Below, piece by piece: positions 26,720 through 36,437 of a DNA stretch of 64,000 nt. Location of the stretch: the NCBI RefSeq assembly GCF_030056705.1, contig NZ_JASHIC010000001.1, forward strand, positions 62,001 to 126,000, written 5' to 3'. The position numbers were made by a program, and so were the translations under genes. Source of the stretch: Flectobacillus longus (GTDB lineage: Bacteria; Bacteroidota; Bacteroidia; Cytophagales; Spirosomataceae). Positions within the stretch are counted from its first letter, which is position 1. Each line of letters opens with the position of its first letter. The notes beneath the pieces are model-generated. The model was not told the origin of the DNA, did no database searches, and worked only from the letters and a program-made list of their open reading frames with translations.

Positions 26720-26755
26720 AAAATAAAACTCAGGGAAAACCCTGAGTTTTATTTT
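26720..26755 (-). terminator. Terminator after the histidine kinase gene
   Basis: Perfect 16-bp stem (26720-26735 with 26740-26755, core ACTCAGGG) and a 4-base AAAA loop, with AT tracts on both sides. It separates the kinase gene (upstream on the minus strand) from the GH31-GH9 operon. A partial duplicate of the ACTCAGGG arm lies at 26702-26709. Confidence 0.85.
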
Positions 26756-26781
26756 TAGCATTCCAGTTTCTCTTAATCATA

Positions 26782-28503
26782 TCAATTATTCTCATCTACT
26801 TCTATATTGATGGAAGTACCAAACTGTTGATCACTTTCGATGGAGAGAGTTCCTTGTAAGTAGTCTAATCTCGAACGAATATTTTGCCATCCCCTCACAG
26901 AATGTTGAGCTATACTTGGGTCAAAACCCTTCCCATTATCCTCAACAGTCAAATGAATATGATTTTCTTGAAAACTTATCTGAATAAGCACCTCTGTAGC
27001 TTCGGCATATTTCAAGGCATTTGCCAATAACTCCTGAACAATTCGATAAAGCATCAAGGTTTTTTCTTTTCCAAAATCAATACTTTGCCCGTACACCTGA
27101 AATATTATTTCGGTTTCTTCCGAATGATTCTTGCTAACCAAATCTTCAATAGCGGCAATCAATCCAAAGTTTTGAAGATTTGAGGGTTGCAAATTTCCAG
27201 AGATATTCCGCACCTCTTTACAGGCATCATCGAGCAAGTGTTGTAGCTGAACATTGTTCCAAAACGGAGCATCCATCATCATTTTGATTCTCGATAACAA
27301 AGTCCCTACCCCATCATGTAAATCCTGAGAAATACGAAGACGTTCTTGCTCTTGTCCATTAATCAATGCTTGTAAGGTATCTATTTGTGCCGTTTTGAAT
27401 ACTCTATCAGCTTGGAGTTTGGCTACTTTTTGTTTTGAGAAATAAGCGTACAGAAGTATCACTAGCAACAAAAAAGCCACCAAAATCGTCAAGAGATAAA
27501 TCCGTTCTGTGGCTTTTAAGGAAACTAATTCAGCTTCAGCCAAGCGTTTTTCGAGGGCAATTTTTGAGATTTTCTCTTGTTGTTCTTCCAATAATTGATA
27601 CTCCCGATATTGTCGTACTTCCACTTCCAGCTTTGAACTTTCGAGCAATTGAAAAGTTTGATAAGCTAAGAAAATGTACTCAAAAGCTTTATTAAACTGT
27701 TTATTATGCTGATAAACTAATCCCATTTCTTCATAAATCGCTTTACGAAGCAAAAGCATACTAAAGTACTTTTCGGTTATGTTTTTTGCCAAATTTAAAG
27801 ATTGTATCGCCTCTTCATTTTGATTCAATCTACGATATGACGCACCCAAATAGAAATACGAAACGGCTTCTAGCCAAGCAACCTTAATATTTTGGGCAAT
27901 CCTCATACTTTCAGTTGCCTTCTTGATAGCTTCATGATAATACCCATTTCTCCTGTACCAATCTGCCCAAGCGGCAGCATTTCTACCTTTTGAAATAGCT
28001 GATTGTGGTAATTCGTCGGCCCTGACTAGATATTGCTTTGCCTTCAGCATTTCTTTCTGACGAATAGCTAGGTTAGCAAGGTTTATCAAATGCCCAATTT
28101 CCATATCTGGTCGATGAATCTTACGAAAATATTGTACTGCACTCGACAGATATTCATTGGCATAACTGGCAAAAATGGGACGATCCATAAAGTAAGTGCC
28201 CAACGAGCCTTTTACCTCATAGTAATGTAAAGAATCACCCAAGACTCGGAAATAATCCATACTTTTGCGATAACTCTCAATAGGAGATTCGTCGGGCAAA
28301 TTCCATCGCTCTTGACTTTTGGCTTTAGCCAAATACGTCATGGCTAATCCCTTAATATTATTTTTTTCATGAAATTCCTTGATGTAACGCTCCAAGGTGG
28401 ATTTTTCGTAAAGAGAATCGGGATGGGGCAATTGCTGAGCCTTTAGTTGATTCAAGACAAATATTCCCAATCCAAAAAGTATATATCGTAAATAGCTTTT
28501 CAT
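26782..28503 (-). CDS. TPR-containing sensor histidine kinase (HisKA_3, NarL/FixJ partner)
   Basis: 573 residues from the ATG at 28503 (MKSYLRYILF), which gives a clean signal peptide ending KAQ; a start at 28563 would run into the divergent gene. Order: exported tetratricopeptide repeats (about 30-300), a coiled-coil linker, one membrane helix (about 334-355), HisKA_3 with ISQDLHDGVG (phospho-acceptor His about 396) and an HATPase domain (DNGKGFDPS). It would phosphorylate the LuxR-type regulator encoded divergently 28 bases away. Signal unknown. Confidence 0.88.
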   Translation of the reverse strand: MKSYLRYILFGLGIFVLNQLKAQQLPHPDSLYEKSTLERYIKEFHEKNNIKGLAMTYLAKAKSQERWNLPDESPIESYRKSMDYFRVLGDSLHYYEVKGSLGTYFMDRPIFASYANEYLSSAVQYFRKIHRPDMEIGHLINLANLAIRQKEMLKAKQYLVRADELPQSAISKGRNAAAWADWYRRNGYYHEAIKKATESMRIAQNIKVAWLEAVSYFYLGASYRRLNQNEEAIQSLNLAKNITEKYFSMLLLRKAIYEEMGLVYQHNKQFNKAFEYIFLAYQTFQLLESSKLEVEVRQYREYQLLEEQQEKISKIALEKRLAEAELVSLKATERIYLLTILVAFLLLVILLYAYFSKQKVAKLQADRVFKTAQIDTLQALINGQEQERLRISQDLHDGVGTLLSRIKMMMDAPFWNNVQLQHLLDDACKEVRNISGNLQPSNLQNFGLIAAIEDLVSKNHSEETEIIFQVYGQSIDFGKEKTLMLYRIVQELLANALKYAEATEVLIQISFQENHIHLTVEDNGKGFDPSIAQHSVRGWQNIRSRLDYLQGTLSIESDQQFGTSINIEVDENN

Positions 28504-28531
28504 AACCAATAGATTTTTGACAAAAAAACAG

Positions 28532-29173
28532 ATGATTCGTGTAATATTAGTCGATGACCACAAAATTTTTACAGAAGGGCTCGCTCACATACTTGGGTTG
28601 GAGTCTGACATAACCGTTGAAGGACAATGTCAGTCAGCCAAAGAGCTTTTTGCAGTAATGAATTCCACTGAGGATGTGGTAGTGCTACTCGACATTAATT
28701 TGGGGCATGAAAGTGGCTTGGATATATGTAAAAATATTTCTGATAATTATCCTTTGGCCAAGGTTATAGCTGTTTCGATGTACCAAGAAGAGAGCTTTAT
28801 TACTAAAATGCTGAAAAATGGTGCAGCAGGATATTTATTAAAAAATACAGGGCGAGAAGAGTTTTTGAAAGCCATAAGAGCGGTCAGCGAAGGAAAAAGC
28901 TATCAAAGTGCTGCCATAACCGAAATCATCATGAATGGACTGAGTCGTCAAAAAAGTCAGGAACGTAATCTACACGAATTGAAGTTTACAAGAAGAGAAA
29001 AAGAGATTTTGGAACTGATTGCCAAAGGACAAACTACCAAATCAATAGCCAATACGCTTTGTATTAGCGAAAAAACAGTAGAAACTCATCGCAGTAATTT
29101 ACTAGCAAAATTCGATGTCAAAAATATGGTAAGTTTGCTAAAACTTGCACTGGAATATGGATATGTGAAGTAG
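28532..29173 (+). CDS. LuxR/NarL-family response regulator
   Basis: 213 residues from ATG at 28532 (MIRVILVDDHKIF); an in-frame TTG at 28517 would add five residues but is unlikely. REC domain: acidic pair D8-D9, phosphorylation site D54 in VVVLLDINL, K near 107 in GYLLKNTG. The C-terminal LuxR helix-turn-helix shows LTRREKEILE-like wording (FTRREKEILELIAKGQTTKS) and ISEKTVETHRSNLL. Head-to-head with the TPR kinase; targets unknown. Confidence 0.9.
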   Translation: MIRVILVDDHKIFTEGLAHILGLESDITVEGQCQSAKELFAVMNSTEDVVVLLDINLGHESGLDICKNISDNYPLAKVIAVSMYQEESFITKMLKNGAAGYLLKNTGREEFLKAIRAVSEGKSYQSAAITEIIMNGLSRQKSQERNLHELKFTRREKEILELIAKGQTTKSIANTLCISEKTVETHRSNLLAKFDVKNMVSLLKLALEYGYVK

Positions 29174-29260
29174 GCTTTGGGCTTAAGAAAATTGGGATTC
29201 TTTAATTTTATACTCAAAATCTCACTCAGATTTTAGCATATTAAAAAGCCCATATTCCAC

Positions 29261-29465
29261 ATAAGAATCATCCCAGTTTTAAACTAAGCTGACTTTATAA
29301 ATTTCATTAAAAAAGCGCTCGAAAAACAATTTTCGAGCGCTTTTTTGCTACTTCTATGCTATGTCCAACTCGGCCAAAGACGCAAAGCATTGCGTCTATA
29401 CTAGTAAAATGAAGATTAAAATTAATCACTCATTCATTCAATCGCTAAATTCAGGATGACTTATG
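29261..29465 (-). repeat. R1 composite intergenic repeat, copy 3 (inverted)
   Basis: Same unit as at 37171 but in opposite orientation: GAATCATCCC remnant (29265-29274), the GCGCTCGAAAA terminator hairpin (29309-29346), AAGACGCAAAGCATTGCGTCTA (about 29386-29409) and an AATCACTCATTCATTCAATCGCTAAAT tail in pieces (about 29421-29450). Note the compensatory change GCGGTCG to GCGCTCG with its partner, which keeps pairing. It fills most of the 354 bases between the response regulator and the next receptor gene. Confidence 0.78.
29309..29346. terminator. Bidirectional terminator inside R1 copy 3
   Basis: Perfect 17-bp stem (29309-29325 with 29330-29346), 4-base loop, A/T tracts on both sides; lies between convergent genes. 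Confidence 0.85.
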
Positions 29466-29527
29466 TTTGGCTTATATCACTAATCACACTTTGTGCCTTT
29501 GCGCCTTTTCCCTAACAAACTTACTCA

Positions 29528-32323
29528 TTAGCTATTTCCTTTGAAATTACGAATATTGTAAGTGAAAGTTAGCATAAAGTACTGCGTCAAAACGTTTGAG
29601 CGAACGTCAGCAATATAAGTATCTGTTACTGTACGAGTAATGCTATTGTTTTTCTTCAAGACATCAAATACTGTAATTTTGGCTTCTGCACGCTGATTTT
29701 TCAAGAATTTCTTCCCTGCTGACATATTCCACAAAATAAACTGCTGATTGAAAGAATCTGACAAACCATTGTATCTGTAATAGCTCAAATCTGATTGAAA
29801 TACAAATCCTTTTCCAAAAATTAAATTTAATCTACCAGTTGCTGTATGTACATAATACTTGGTATTCAACTGTGGCTGTAAGGTATTATCCACTTGATTG
29901 AAACCCAAATTGTATGTCAAGTTAAAATCGATATTGGTACTAATATTACTTGCAAATGTAATACCTTGGTTAAAATTATACTGGTTACTGTTGTTCAACT
30001 GGTCGTTGATTTTGCCTGGCAATTTCGAATAATTATAGCTGGACGTCAGGTTAACATTGGTTTTAATAAATGACAATGGAAAACCAATTACCATAAACGA
30101 ACGCATATTCAAAGAGTTATCAAAGTTGACAGGGCGAGTCAACTGAGCACCTTTTCTCAAAGTCACACCTCTGTCGATAATCATATCTTGCTGTGCAATA
30201 ATCACTTCATTACCAATTGGATTTTTGGTATAACCAAAATTACCCAACAACATAAATGTTAGAGCCTTAGCTGGTATATTATAAGTATAGCGAGCATTTA
30301 AGTTATGGCTATATTCTTGTGCCAAATTTGGATTACCACTGGTCAAAAATAAAGGATTGGTATTGTCCAATACATTTTGCAACTGAGTGATACTTGGGGC
30401 ATTGGTTGAAGTACGATAGTTAAAACGGATACGACTATCTTGTGTAAATCTGTAATCCAATTGCAGATAAGGCAAAATATTTTGAAAACTAGTTTCTACT
30501 TGCGTTGTTCTTGGGAACAACTGTTGTCCCGAAAGTTCCGCCGACTGATAGTTGGCACCTAAGTTTAGATTACCACTTTTCATACGCAAATTATACCCTA
30601 ATCCAGCACGATGGGTAAGATAGTCATTATCAAACTTGTTTGATAATAGGGAGTCTAACACTGAATATTCGTTAGATGTCGGGTTAAATTTATTAGTTAC
30701 TTTATCACTCTTATTGTTGTTGAATGACACATTGTACGTTCCTTGTAATAATCCTTTTCCGATAGGTTCTGTATAAACTAAGTTAGCAGACAAAGTATAA
30801 CCTTTGGTATCAGTTACAGAAATCTGTCTAGTAGCTGAGCTTGTATTACTTGTAAAATACTGGTTGTTTGAAACTAGATTACTATTGGCATTTCTGTCAT
30901 TGAGAGCTGTACTCAAATTCAAAGAAACTGAACGACCACGTTTTGCAAAACTATGACGATACAAGATGTCATTGTTAAAGGTATATCCTGTACGTTTGGC
31001 TGTAGTATTATTAGCAGTCTGGTTGAGTTTCTGATTATTAGCATCTGTAGTCAAACCGTCGACAATACTCGTAGAGTTATTATTTTGAAGATTTAATCTT
31101 GGGGTAAAAATGATGGTATTTTTCGGGTCAATCGTATATTCCAAACGAAGATTCAAACGGTGGTTATAATTATTACTTGTGCTATTTGATTGTTCGTCAT
31201 AATACTGATTTGCAGCCTGACTCAAGAAATAAGTACGATATGTTGACTGAGCATTATTATTATTACTATTATTAAAAAAGTAACTTCCTTTTATCGCCAA
31301 TTTTTTACCCCAGTTGTCTGTATAGTTTACTCCGACTGAATTAGTGGTATTGATACCCGTTTGCTGTCCCACCAAAAAATTATCTGCTGAACTTCCAAAG
31401 TTACCGCCACCGCCACGGTTGCCACCACCGCCACCGCGGTTGCCACCACCGCCGCCACTGCTACTAATTCCTAGAAGGTCCTGACTCGAAAAATTTTGTT
31501 GATTGATATTATTACTCATTCCAACCACAGACCATCTTTTTTCGCCATTAAATAAGTTGATATTTCCCCCAGCAGAATAATTATCGTTTGTTCCTAGTCC
31601 AGCATAAATTTTACCAAACTGACCATTACGTCTATTAGGATTTGTCACAATATTAATCGTCTTAGTGGTATTTCCATCATTAAATCCTGTCAGTTGAGAT
31701 TGGTCACTCAAACGATCCATAATTTCAATCTTGTCAATTAATTCGGCTGGTAAGTTTTTCAAAGCGATATTGGGATCATCACCAAAAAATGGTTTTCCAT
31801 CTACGAGCACCTGAGCAACATTTTCACCTTGTGCCTTGATTTGTCCATTCTCAACAGTAATTCCTGGCAATTTTTTTACCAATTCATCTGCATTGGCATC
31901 GGGCGCTGTTTTGAAAGCATTGGCATTGTACTGTAAGGTATCGCCTTTTTGAACCATTGTGGCAGCTTTTCCTTTTACTACAACTTCATTGAGTTCGTTG
32001 GTACTTTCTTGTAACGCAACATCTCCAAGGTTATTAAATTCCTTCGAAATGGTAATACTTTTGGTTAATTCTTTATAACCGACAATAGTTGCTTTAAGTT
32101 GGTATGTGGTATTTAAGGGCAAACGATTGATAATAAATCGACCATTCACGTCGGAAGGACCAAAATGCTTATCTTTTGCATCATTAGGATTTGTCAACAC
32201 TACGTTTACACCAATCAAGGCTTCGCCCTTGGCATCTACAAATTTTCCAGTAAGTCGACTCGTTTGTGCATAGGCTCCAAAACTAATAAGAATTAGTAGA
32301 GCGGTTCGGAAATAGGTTTTCAT
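29528..32323 (-). CDS. TonB-dependent receptor-like outer-membrane beta-barrel protein with Gly-rich segment
   Basis: 931 residues: Sec signal (1-19, GAYAQ), carboxypeptidase-regulatory-like domain (about 20-110), plug (about 120-235, with TMVQKGDTLQYNANAF and IEIMDRLSDQ) and a large Asn/Ser/Thr-rich barrel. The wording is that of the Bacteroidota outer-membrane beta-barrel family without SusD partners. A Gly-Asn-Arg low-complexity tract (three GGGG(G)NR/N units, encoded at about 31395-31465) sits early in the barrel. Transcribed alone. Ligand unknown; import or surface protein export roles are both possible. Confidence 0.85.
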   Translation of the reverse strand: MKTYFRTALLILISFGAYAQTSRLTGKFVDAKGEALIGVNVVLTNPNDAKDKHFGPSDVNGRFIINRLPLNTTYQLKATIVGYKELTKSITISKEFNNLGDVALQESTNELNEVVVKGKAATMVQKGDTLQYNANAFKTAPDANADELVKKLPGITVENGQIKAQGENVAQVLVDGKPFFGDDPNIALKNLPAELIDKIEIMDRLSDQSQLTGFNDGNTTKTINIVTNPNRRNGQFGKIYAGLGTNDNYSAGGNINLFNGEKRWSVVGMSNNINQQNFSSQDLLGISSSGGGGGNRGGGGGNRGGGGNFGSSADNFLVGQQTGINTTNSVGVNYTDNWGKKLAIKGSYFFNNSNNNNAQSTYRTYFLSQAANQYYDEQSNSTSNNYNHRLNLRLEYTIDPKNTIIFTPRLNLQNNNSTSIVDGLTTDANNQKLNQTANNTTAKRTGYTFNNDILYRHSFAKRGRSVSLNLSTALNDRNANSNLVSNNQYFTSNTSSATRQISVTDTKGYTLSANLVYTEPIGKGLLQGTYNVSFNNNKSDKVTNKFNPTSNEYSVLDSLLSNKFDNDYLTHRAGLGYNLRMKSGNLNLGANYQSAELSGQQLFPRTTQVETSFQNILPYLQLDYRFTQDSRIRFNYRTSTNAPSITQLQNVLDNTNPLFLTSGNPNLAQEYSHNLNARYTYNIPAKALTFMLLGNFGYTKNPIGNEVIIAQQDMIIDRGVTLRKGAQLTRPVNFDNSLNMRSFMVIGFPLSFIKTNVNLTSSYNYSKLPGKINDQLNNSNQYNFNQGITFASNISTNIDFNLTYNLGFNQVDNTLQPQLNTKYYVHTATGRLNLIFGKGFVFQSDLSYYRYNGLSDSFNQQFILWNMSAGKKFLKNQRAEAKITVFDVLKKNNSITRTVTDTYIADVRSNVLTQYFMLTFTYNIRNFKGNS

Positions 32324-33210
32324 AAATTTATTTTAGATAAAGATGAAATTATATCTTTTCGGATTTTTGTTGCTTAGACTATATAAGAAGTGCTTTTGTT
32401 TAGTGCAAGAAATACACAGAACGACTTTAAAAGACTCATAGTAGACCAATGAATTTTAAACATCGACCAATCATTTTTTTATGTAGATAAAAAATAAGTA
32501 AATAGTAAGATTTGTGATTTAGAGAAATATGAATATCAAGTTTTTTCGCATTGCGATAGCGAAAAATAGTACTATTTAAGAAATATATTACGAATAAATC
32601 CTTAAGATATTGGCGATAAGAATCTACTCAATGTCAATAAATTAAGCACTAAAATTGTATTGAGCAAGTAGTTAATAGTGTACTAAAACTCCTTTTAAAA
32701 GACTTATAGATATCCAGTCATTTGAGGGTAACCGAAGATATAGACATTTGCGACAAGCTATTATTATCAAATGATTTTTATCATTTATATTGTACTTTAA
32801 CTATATATTCTTGTATAAAATTTCATCTACTTTATATTTCAGGTAAAATATAACATTTCGAACAAATAAGCTTAAAATCAATATTTCTTCATTAAAATAG
32901 CATTATCTACTAGTAACATTCATTGCAAGTTACTCAAAACATTTACCGCTCCCTCATTTCCTGAAAAAATTGAGTTTAAACTATTGGATTTTAACGTTTT
33001 TTTTTACAATTTGGTCACTAGAAATTGCTTTATTATCGTAACAATCGCTCAATCTACTGAAAAATCATCCCGAATAACCACATACGCCATCAATATGGGG
33101 TTCTATCAATTTAAAAACAATTTTCTTGCTTAAACTACAAACTTATGAGACCAAGAATATCCTTGTTGGCTTGGTTCTATATTTAACACACAATATTATA
33201 TTTAAGTGGT
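32324..33210. other. 887-base AT-rich gene-free region
   Basis: No convincing coding frame, tRNA or known RNA class was seen on either strand. It is visibly richer in A/T than its neighbours. Small features: TTTTTCGC (32542-32549) with GCGAAAAA (32559-32566), a weak hairpin; and ACCAAG/CTTGGT pairing at about 33150-33176 just before the zinc-ribbon gene. It must hold the promoters of the receptor gene (minus) and the zinc-ribbon gene (plus). Confidence 0.5.
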
Positions 33211-33483
33211 ATGTTTGAAGAATCTATCAATCCTTTATTCCTAATCGTTTTCCTGTACGGATTTGTACAACTTTCGATTTTAATCTATTACTTCGTACGC
33301 AAATCAAGTAGTAGAAAATGTCCCAGCTGTGGAAACCCTTACGGTACTCGTACCAAAAGAGGTGTTTTTTTAAAGACGTTTTTGTTTTTTATTCCCAATA
33401 TTAAGTATTATACATGCTTGAATTGTGGCACAAAATATTTCTCAACAATCAGTGAGAAAAAAGAAGTTCTTGTGGACAAATAA
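33211..33483 (+). CDS. Small membrane protein with zinc ribbon
   Basis: 90 residues. One transmembrane helix (about 8-28) followed by a cytoplasmic-type CPSCG (about 37-41) and CLNCG (about 69-73), four cysteines suited to bind one zinc ion. Basic linker between helix and ribbon. Function unknown. The ATG follows a long AT-rich leader; no operon partner on the + strand. A strong terminator follows. Confidence 0.7.
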   Translation: MFEESINPLFLIVFLYGFVQLSILIYYFVRKSSSRKCPSCGNPYGTRTKRGVFLKTFLFFIPNIKYYTCLNCGTKYFSTISEKKEVLVDK

Positions 33484-33600
33484 AATCATCGAGGCTAAAG
33501 TCCAAATTTATGGACTTTATTACCACTCAAAAATATTTTAGTTAAATCTGTTTTGACCTTGAAGGCTTCGGATTTAAGCATTAATTCTATAAAGCATTTT

Positions 33601-33648
33601 CCAATAAAATAGCCATGTAGTCTATTGATTACATGGCTATTTTATTGG
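33601..33648. terminator. Bidirectional terminator between convergent genes
   Basis: Perfect 19-bp stem (33601-33619 with 33630-33648, core AGCCATGTA) and a 10-base loop; A-rich on the left and T-rich on the right arm, serving the zinc-ribbon gene and the MFS gene. Confidence 0.85.
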
Positions 33649-33681
33649 AAAGCCAACACTATAAAATATAATTCGTTAGTT

Positions 33682-34971
33682 CTAATAAATTTGCTTAGAA
33701 GGAATTCGTTTTATCAAGAAATACCCTACCAAAAAGATTGCAGAAAGCACCAACACACTTATGCGCATACTTCCTGTAAGTTGATTTACTAATCCGAACA
33801 TAAACGTTCCGATAACTGTTGAAAGACGGTCGCACACATCATAAAAACTAAAATACGACGCTGTATCATGTGTATTTTCAGGAATCAACTTAGCATAAGT
33901 TGAACGAGACAAGGACTGAATTCCTCCCATTACAAAACCGATTCCTGTTGCCAACAAAAAGAATTGATTTTGGGTATAAACAAAATAAGCTGCAATACAA
34001 ATCACAATCCAGATAACAACAATCCAAGAAATAGAGGAAGTATTACCAATTTTCTTAGAAATTTTGGCAAACAAATATGCTCCTGGAATAGCCACCAACT
34101 GAATCAACAAAATGGTAATAATCAGGGCATCGTCGGGCAAATGTAATTCTTCACTTCCAAACAGCGCTCCCAAATACATCACTGTTTGTGCTGCCATGTT
34201 ATAAAAAAAGAATGCCAACAAGAATTTTTTGGTAAACTCCAACCCTTGTAATTCATGGAATACTTTTTTGAGTTCTCTAAAACCATTAAAAATCCAGCTA
34301 CCTTCTTTCTTTTTTTCTTTTTGGGTTTCTGGCAAAATAGAAAAAGGTATTTGTGCAAAAATAATCCACCAAATACCAACCAACAAAAACGAAATACGAG
34401 AAGCCTGACCGCTTGTAATACCGCCATACCATTCTGGTTTTAGCACCATTGTCAGGTTTTGTAAGAGTAAAATCACACTCCCAATATACCCCAAACTAAA
34501 TCCTTTGGCACTTAGGTTATCAAACTTATCTTCGGTAGCAATTTCGGGCAAATACGAATTATAAAACACGATACTTCCTCCCCAACCTACAATAGAAAAC
34601 AAGAATGCAAATGTTCCTAGATAGTAACGTCCTTCCTCAAAAAAATACAACATCATACAACTCAACGAGCCCAAATAGCAATAAAGCTTAAGAAAAGCTT
34701 TTTTCTTTCCTGTAAAATCCGAAATGGCTGAGGTAAAAGGCACCGAAAATGCCAATAACAAAAAGCCAATTGATACTGCATAAGAATACACAACGGTATT
34801 TTCGAGTTGGAAGCCCAAAAAATCTAGCTTTGTGCTTTTGCTGGGCATCATTACGGCTGCCGCAGGAAAATAAATAGGGAAAATTGCAGAAGTAATCGTC
34901 AATGAATGTACTGAGTTTGCCCAGTCATACATTGCCCAAGCATTCAATACTTTAGGGTTATTTTTTTGCAT
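33682..34971 (-). CDS. MFS transporter, UMF1/Atg22-like
   Basis: 429 residues with about twelve hydrophobic helices. The N-terminal AWAMYDWANSVHSLTI is the UMF1-family signature (YDWANS), and ALFGSEELHLP and GGIQSLSRSTYAKLIP are typical later loops. UMF1 proteins are fungal-vacuole and bacterial MFS carriers of uncertain substrate (amino acids have been proposed for Atg22). It follows the GH13-like gene by 96 bases on the same strand, so a joint role in sugar uptake is possible but unproven. Confidence 0.85.
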   Translation of the reverse strand: MQKNNPKVLNAWAMYDWANSVHSLTITSAIFPIYFPAAAVMMPSKSTKLDFLGFQLENTVVYSYAVSIGFLLLAFSVPFTSAISDFTGKKKAFLKLYCYLGSLSCMMLYFFEEGRYYLGTFAFLFSIVGWGGSIVFYNSYLPEIATEDKFDNLSAKGFSLGYIGSVILLLQNLTMVLKPEWYGGITSGQASRISFLLVGIWWIIFAQIPFSILPETQKEKKKEGSWIFNGFRELKKVFHELQGLEFTKKFLLAFFFYNMAAQTVMYLGALFGSEELHLPDDALIITILLIQLVAIPGAYLFAKISKKIGNTSSISWIVVIWIVICIAAYFVYTQNQFFLLATGIGFVMGGIQSLSRSTYAKLIPENTHDTASYFSFYDVCDRLSTVIGTFMFGLVNQLTGSMRISVLVLSAIFLVGYFLIKRIPSKQIY

Positions 34972-35067
34972 AAAAAGAGAGATAAGTTAATGAATTTGAT
35001 GCGAGCAGCATTTGGCTGTCAGCTTTCGGATTATGAAAACACAATACCCAAAGCTGATAAATCACAG

Positions 35068-36198
35068 CTAATGGGCATATTCATATATCCTACACTCATA
35101 AGGTTGTAATTCAAATGTATTGCTTTCGTAATGCGATTCATTTGAATAATTACTCAGGAGTAAATTTAGAACAGAAGCCTTACATTTTACTGAAAAACTT
35201 TGTGTTTTATTTGTCCAATTATTGAGTACAAGATACGTAAAATCCTTTCCAATTCTCTTATAGGCAAAAATCTTATTACAATTTGGTCTTAAATCGTTGT
35301 AATCTCCATAAATCAAATCTGGATGCTCTTTCCTAATTTTAATTAATGATCTATAAAAATTTAAAATTGATTCAGAATCCTTTTCTTGCAAAGCAACATT
35401 AATGCGTGTATTACTTGGATTAATTTTCAACCATGACATATCTCCTTCTGTAAATCCTGCCATTTCGGTATTATCCCAAGGCATCGGCGTACGAGCATGG
35501 TCAACCGAAATTTGATTGCAAACTCTCAAAAACACTTGTTCGTCTATTCCTATCTTTTTGATGACAGATTCGTATATTTCACTTACTTTTTCATCCCTAA
35601 ATTCTTCGACTGAATTGAAAATACAATTGCTCATACCAAGTTCGTCGCCCTGATAGATAAGCGAAGTTCCTTTTAATGTTAATAGAATCATACCCAGCAT
35701 TTTGGCGGATTCATTTTCATATTTGGAAGTATTACCAAATCTTGACAAAACTCTTGGTGTATCATGATCGCCCCAATACACACAATTCCAATCATCCTTA
35801 GCTTGTTCTCTTTTTCGAAAAATACGTTTCAACTCTGACAATTTTAACTCCGTTGGTGGGTTAAGAAAATTAGAGCTTTCACGTAAAATCAGATGCTCGG
35901 TTTGGAAACTAATCGGCAAGTCGGCACGTGACGAAATCACTTTGAGTCCTCGACTATTGGCCTCTTTTACAAGTTGTTCAAATGTGTTTTTCTGGAGACT
36001 ATCTTGATGAGAAAGATGAGACGAAAACGGGCGAAAACAAATAGCATCGATACCAAGAGACTGGAGATAATCTAATTTTGAGATAATTCCTTGCCAATCG
36101 CCAACGCCATCATTATCTGAATCTTTAAAACTTTGGGGATAAATTTGATATATAACTGCTTCTTTCCACCACTCTCTCTCTGAATTAATACGGCTCAT
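35068..36198 (-). CDS. GH13 alpha-glucosidase-like protein lacking the catalytic centre
   Basis: 376 residues where oligo-1,6-glucosidase-type GH13 enzymes have about 550. Present: the N-terminal EWWKEAVIYQIYPQSFKD and barrel strands 1-2, then from about residue 98 the late barrel (FQTEHLILRES; WGDHDTPRVLSRFG at 142-155; YQGDELGMSN) and the C-terminal beta domain. Missing: about 175 residues with DxVxNH, the nucleophile GFRxD and the acid/base Glu. The frame is intact, so the join near residues 90-98 is an in-frame deletion. It cannot hydrolyse by the usual route; it may be a decaying gene or a binding protein. Confidence 0.8.
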   Translation of the reverse strand: MSRINSEREWWKEAVIYQIYPQSFKDSDNDGVGDWQGIISKLDYLQSLGIDAICFRPFSSHLSHQDSLQKNTFEQLVKEANSRGLKVISSRADLPISFQTEHLILRESSNFLNPPTELKLSELKRIFRKREQAKDDWNCVYWGDHDTPRVLSRFGNTSKYENESAKMLGMILLTLKGTSLIYQGDELGMSNCIFNSVEEFRDEKVSEIYESVIKKIGIDEQVFLRVCNQISVDHARTPMPWDNTEMAGFTEGDMSWLKINPSNTRINVALQEKDSESILNFYRSLIKIRKEHPDLIYGDYNDLRPNCNKIFAYKRIGKDFTYLVLNNWTNKTQSFSVKCKASVLNLLLSNYSNESHYESNTFELQPYECRIYEYAH

Positions 36199-36437
36199 GT
36201 TTTTATAAATACTTAAAATTTTATGTGGCGAAATTAGCTAAAACAGAATATTTTGTAGTTGTTTTTATCTGTAAGGCAATATTTTGTATTTCAACGGCAA
36301 AAGATATTGCAAGAGATTTTCTGCATATATTTCCATTAGTTTTGAATACTGTACACAAGCCAAGAAATATCAAGATTTCATGAAAGAAGCTTTACATTTA
36401 CAGAAAATTTATTTTTATAAACAATTTTCAAAATTAT

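Noticed and set aside
28504-28563. Kinase start at 28563 and regulator start (TTG) at 28517
   Set aside because: They would make the divergent genes overlap; inner ATG codons give a clean signal peptide and a clean REC domain start.
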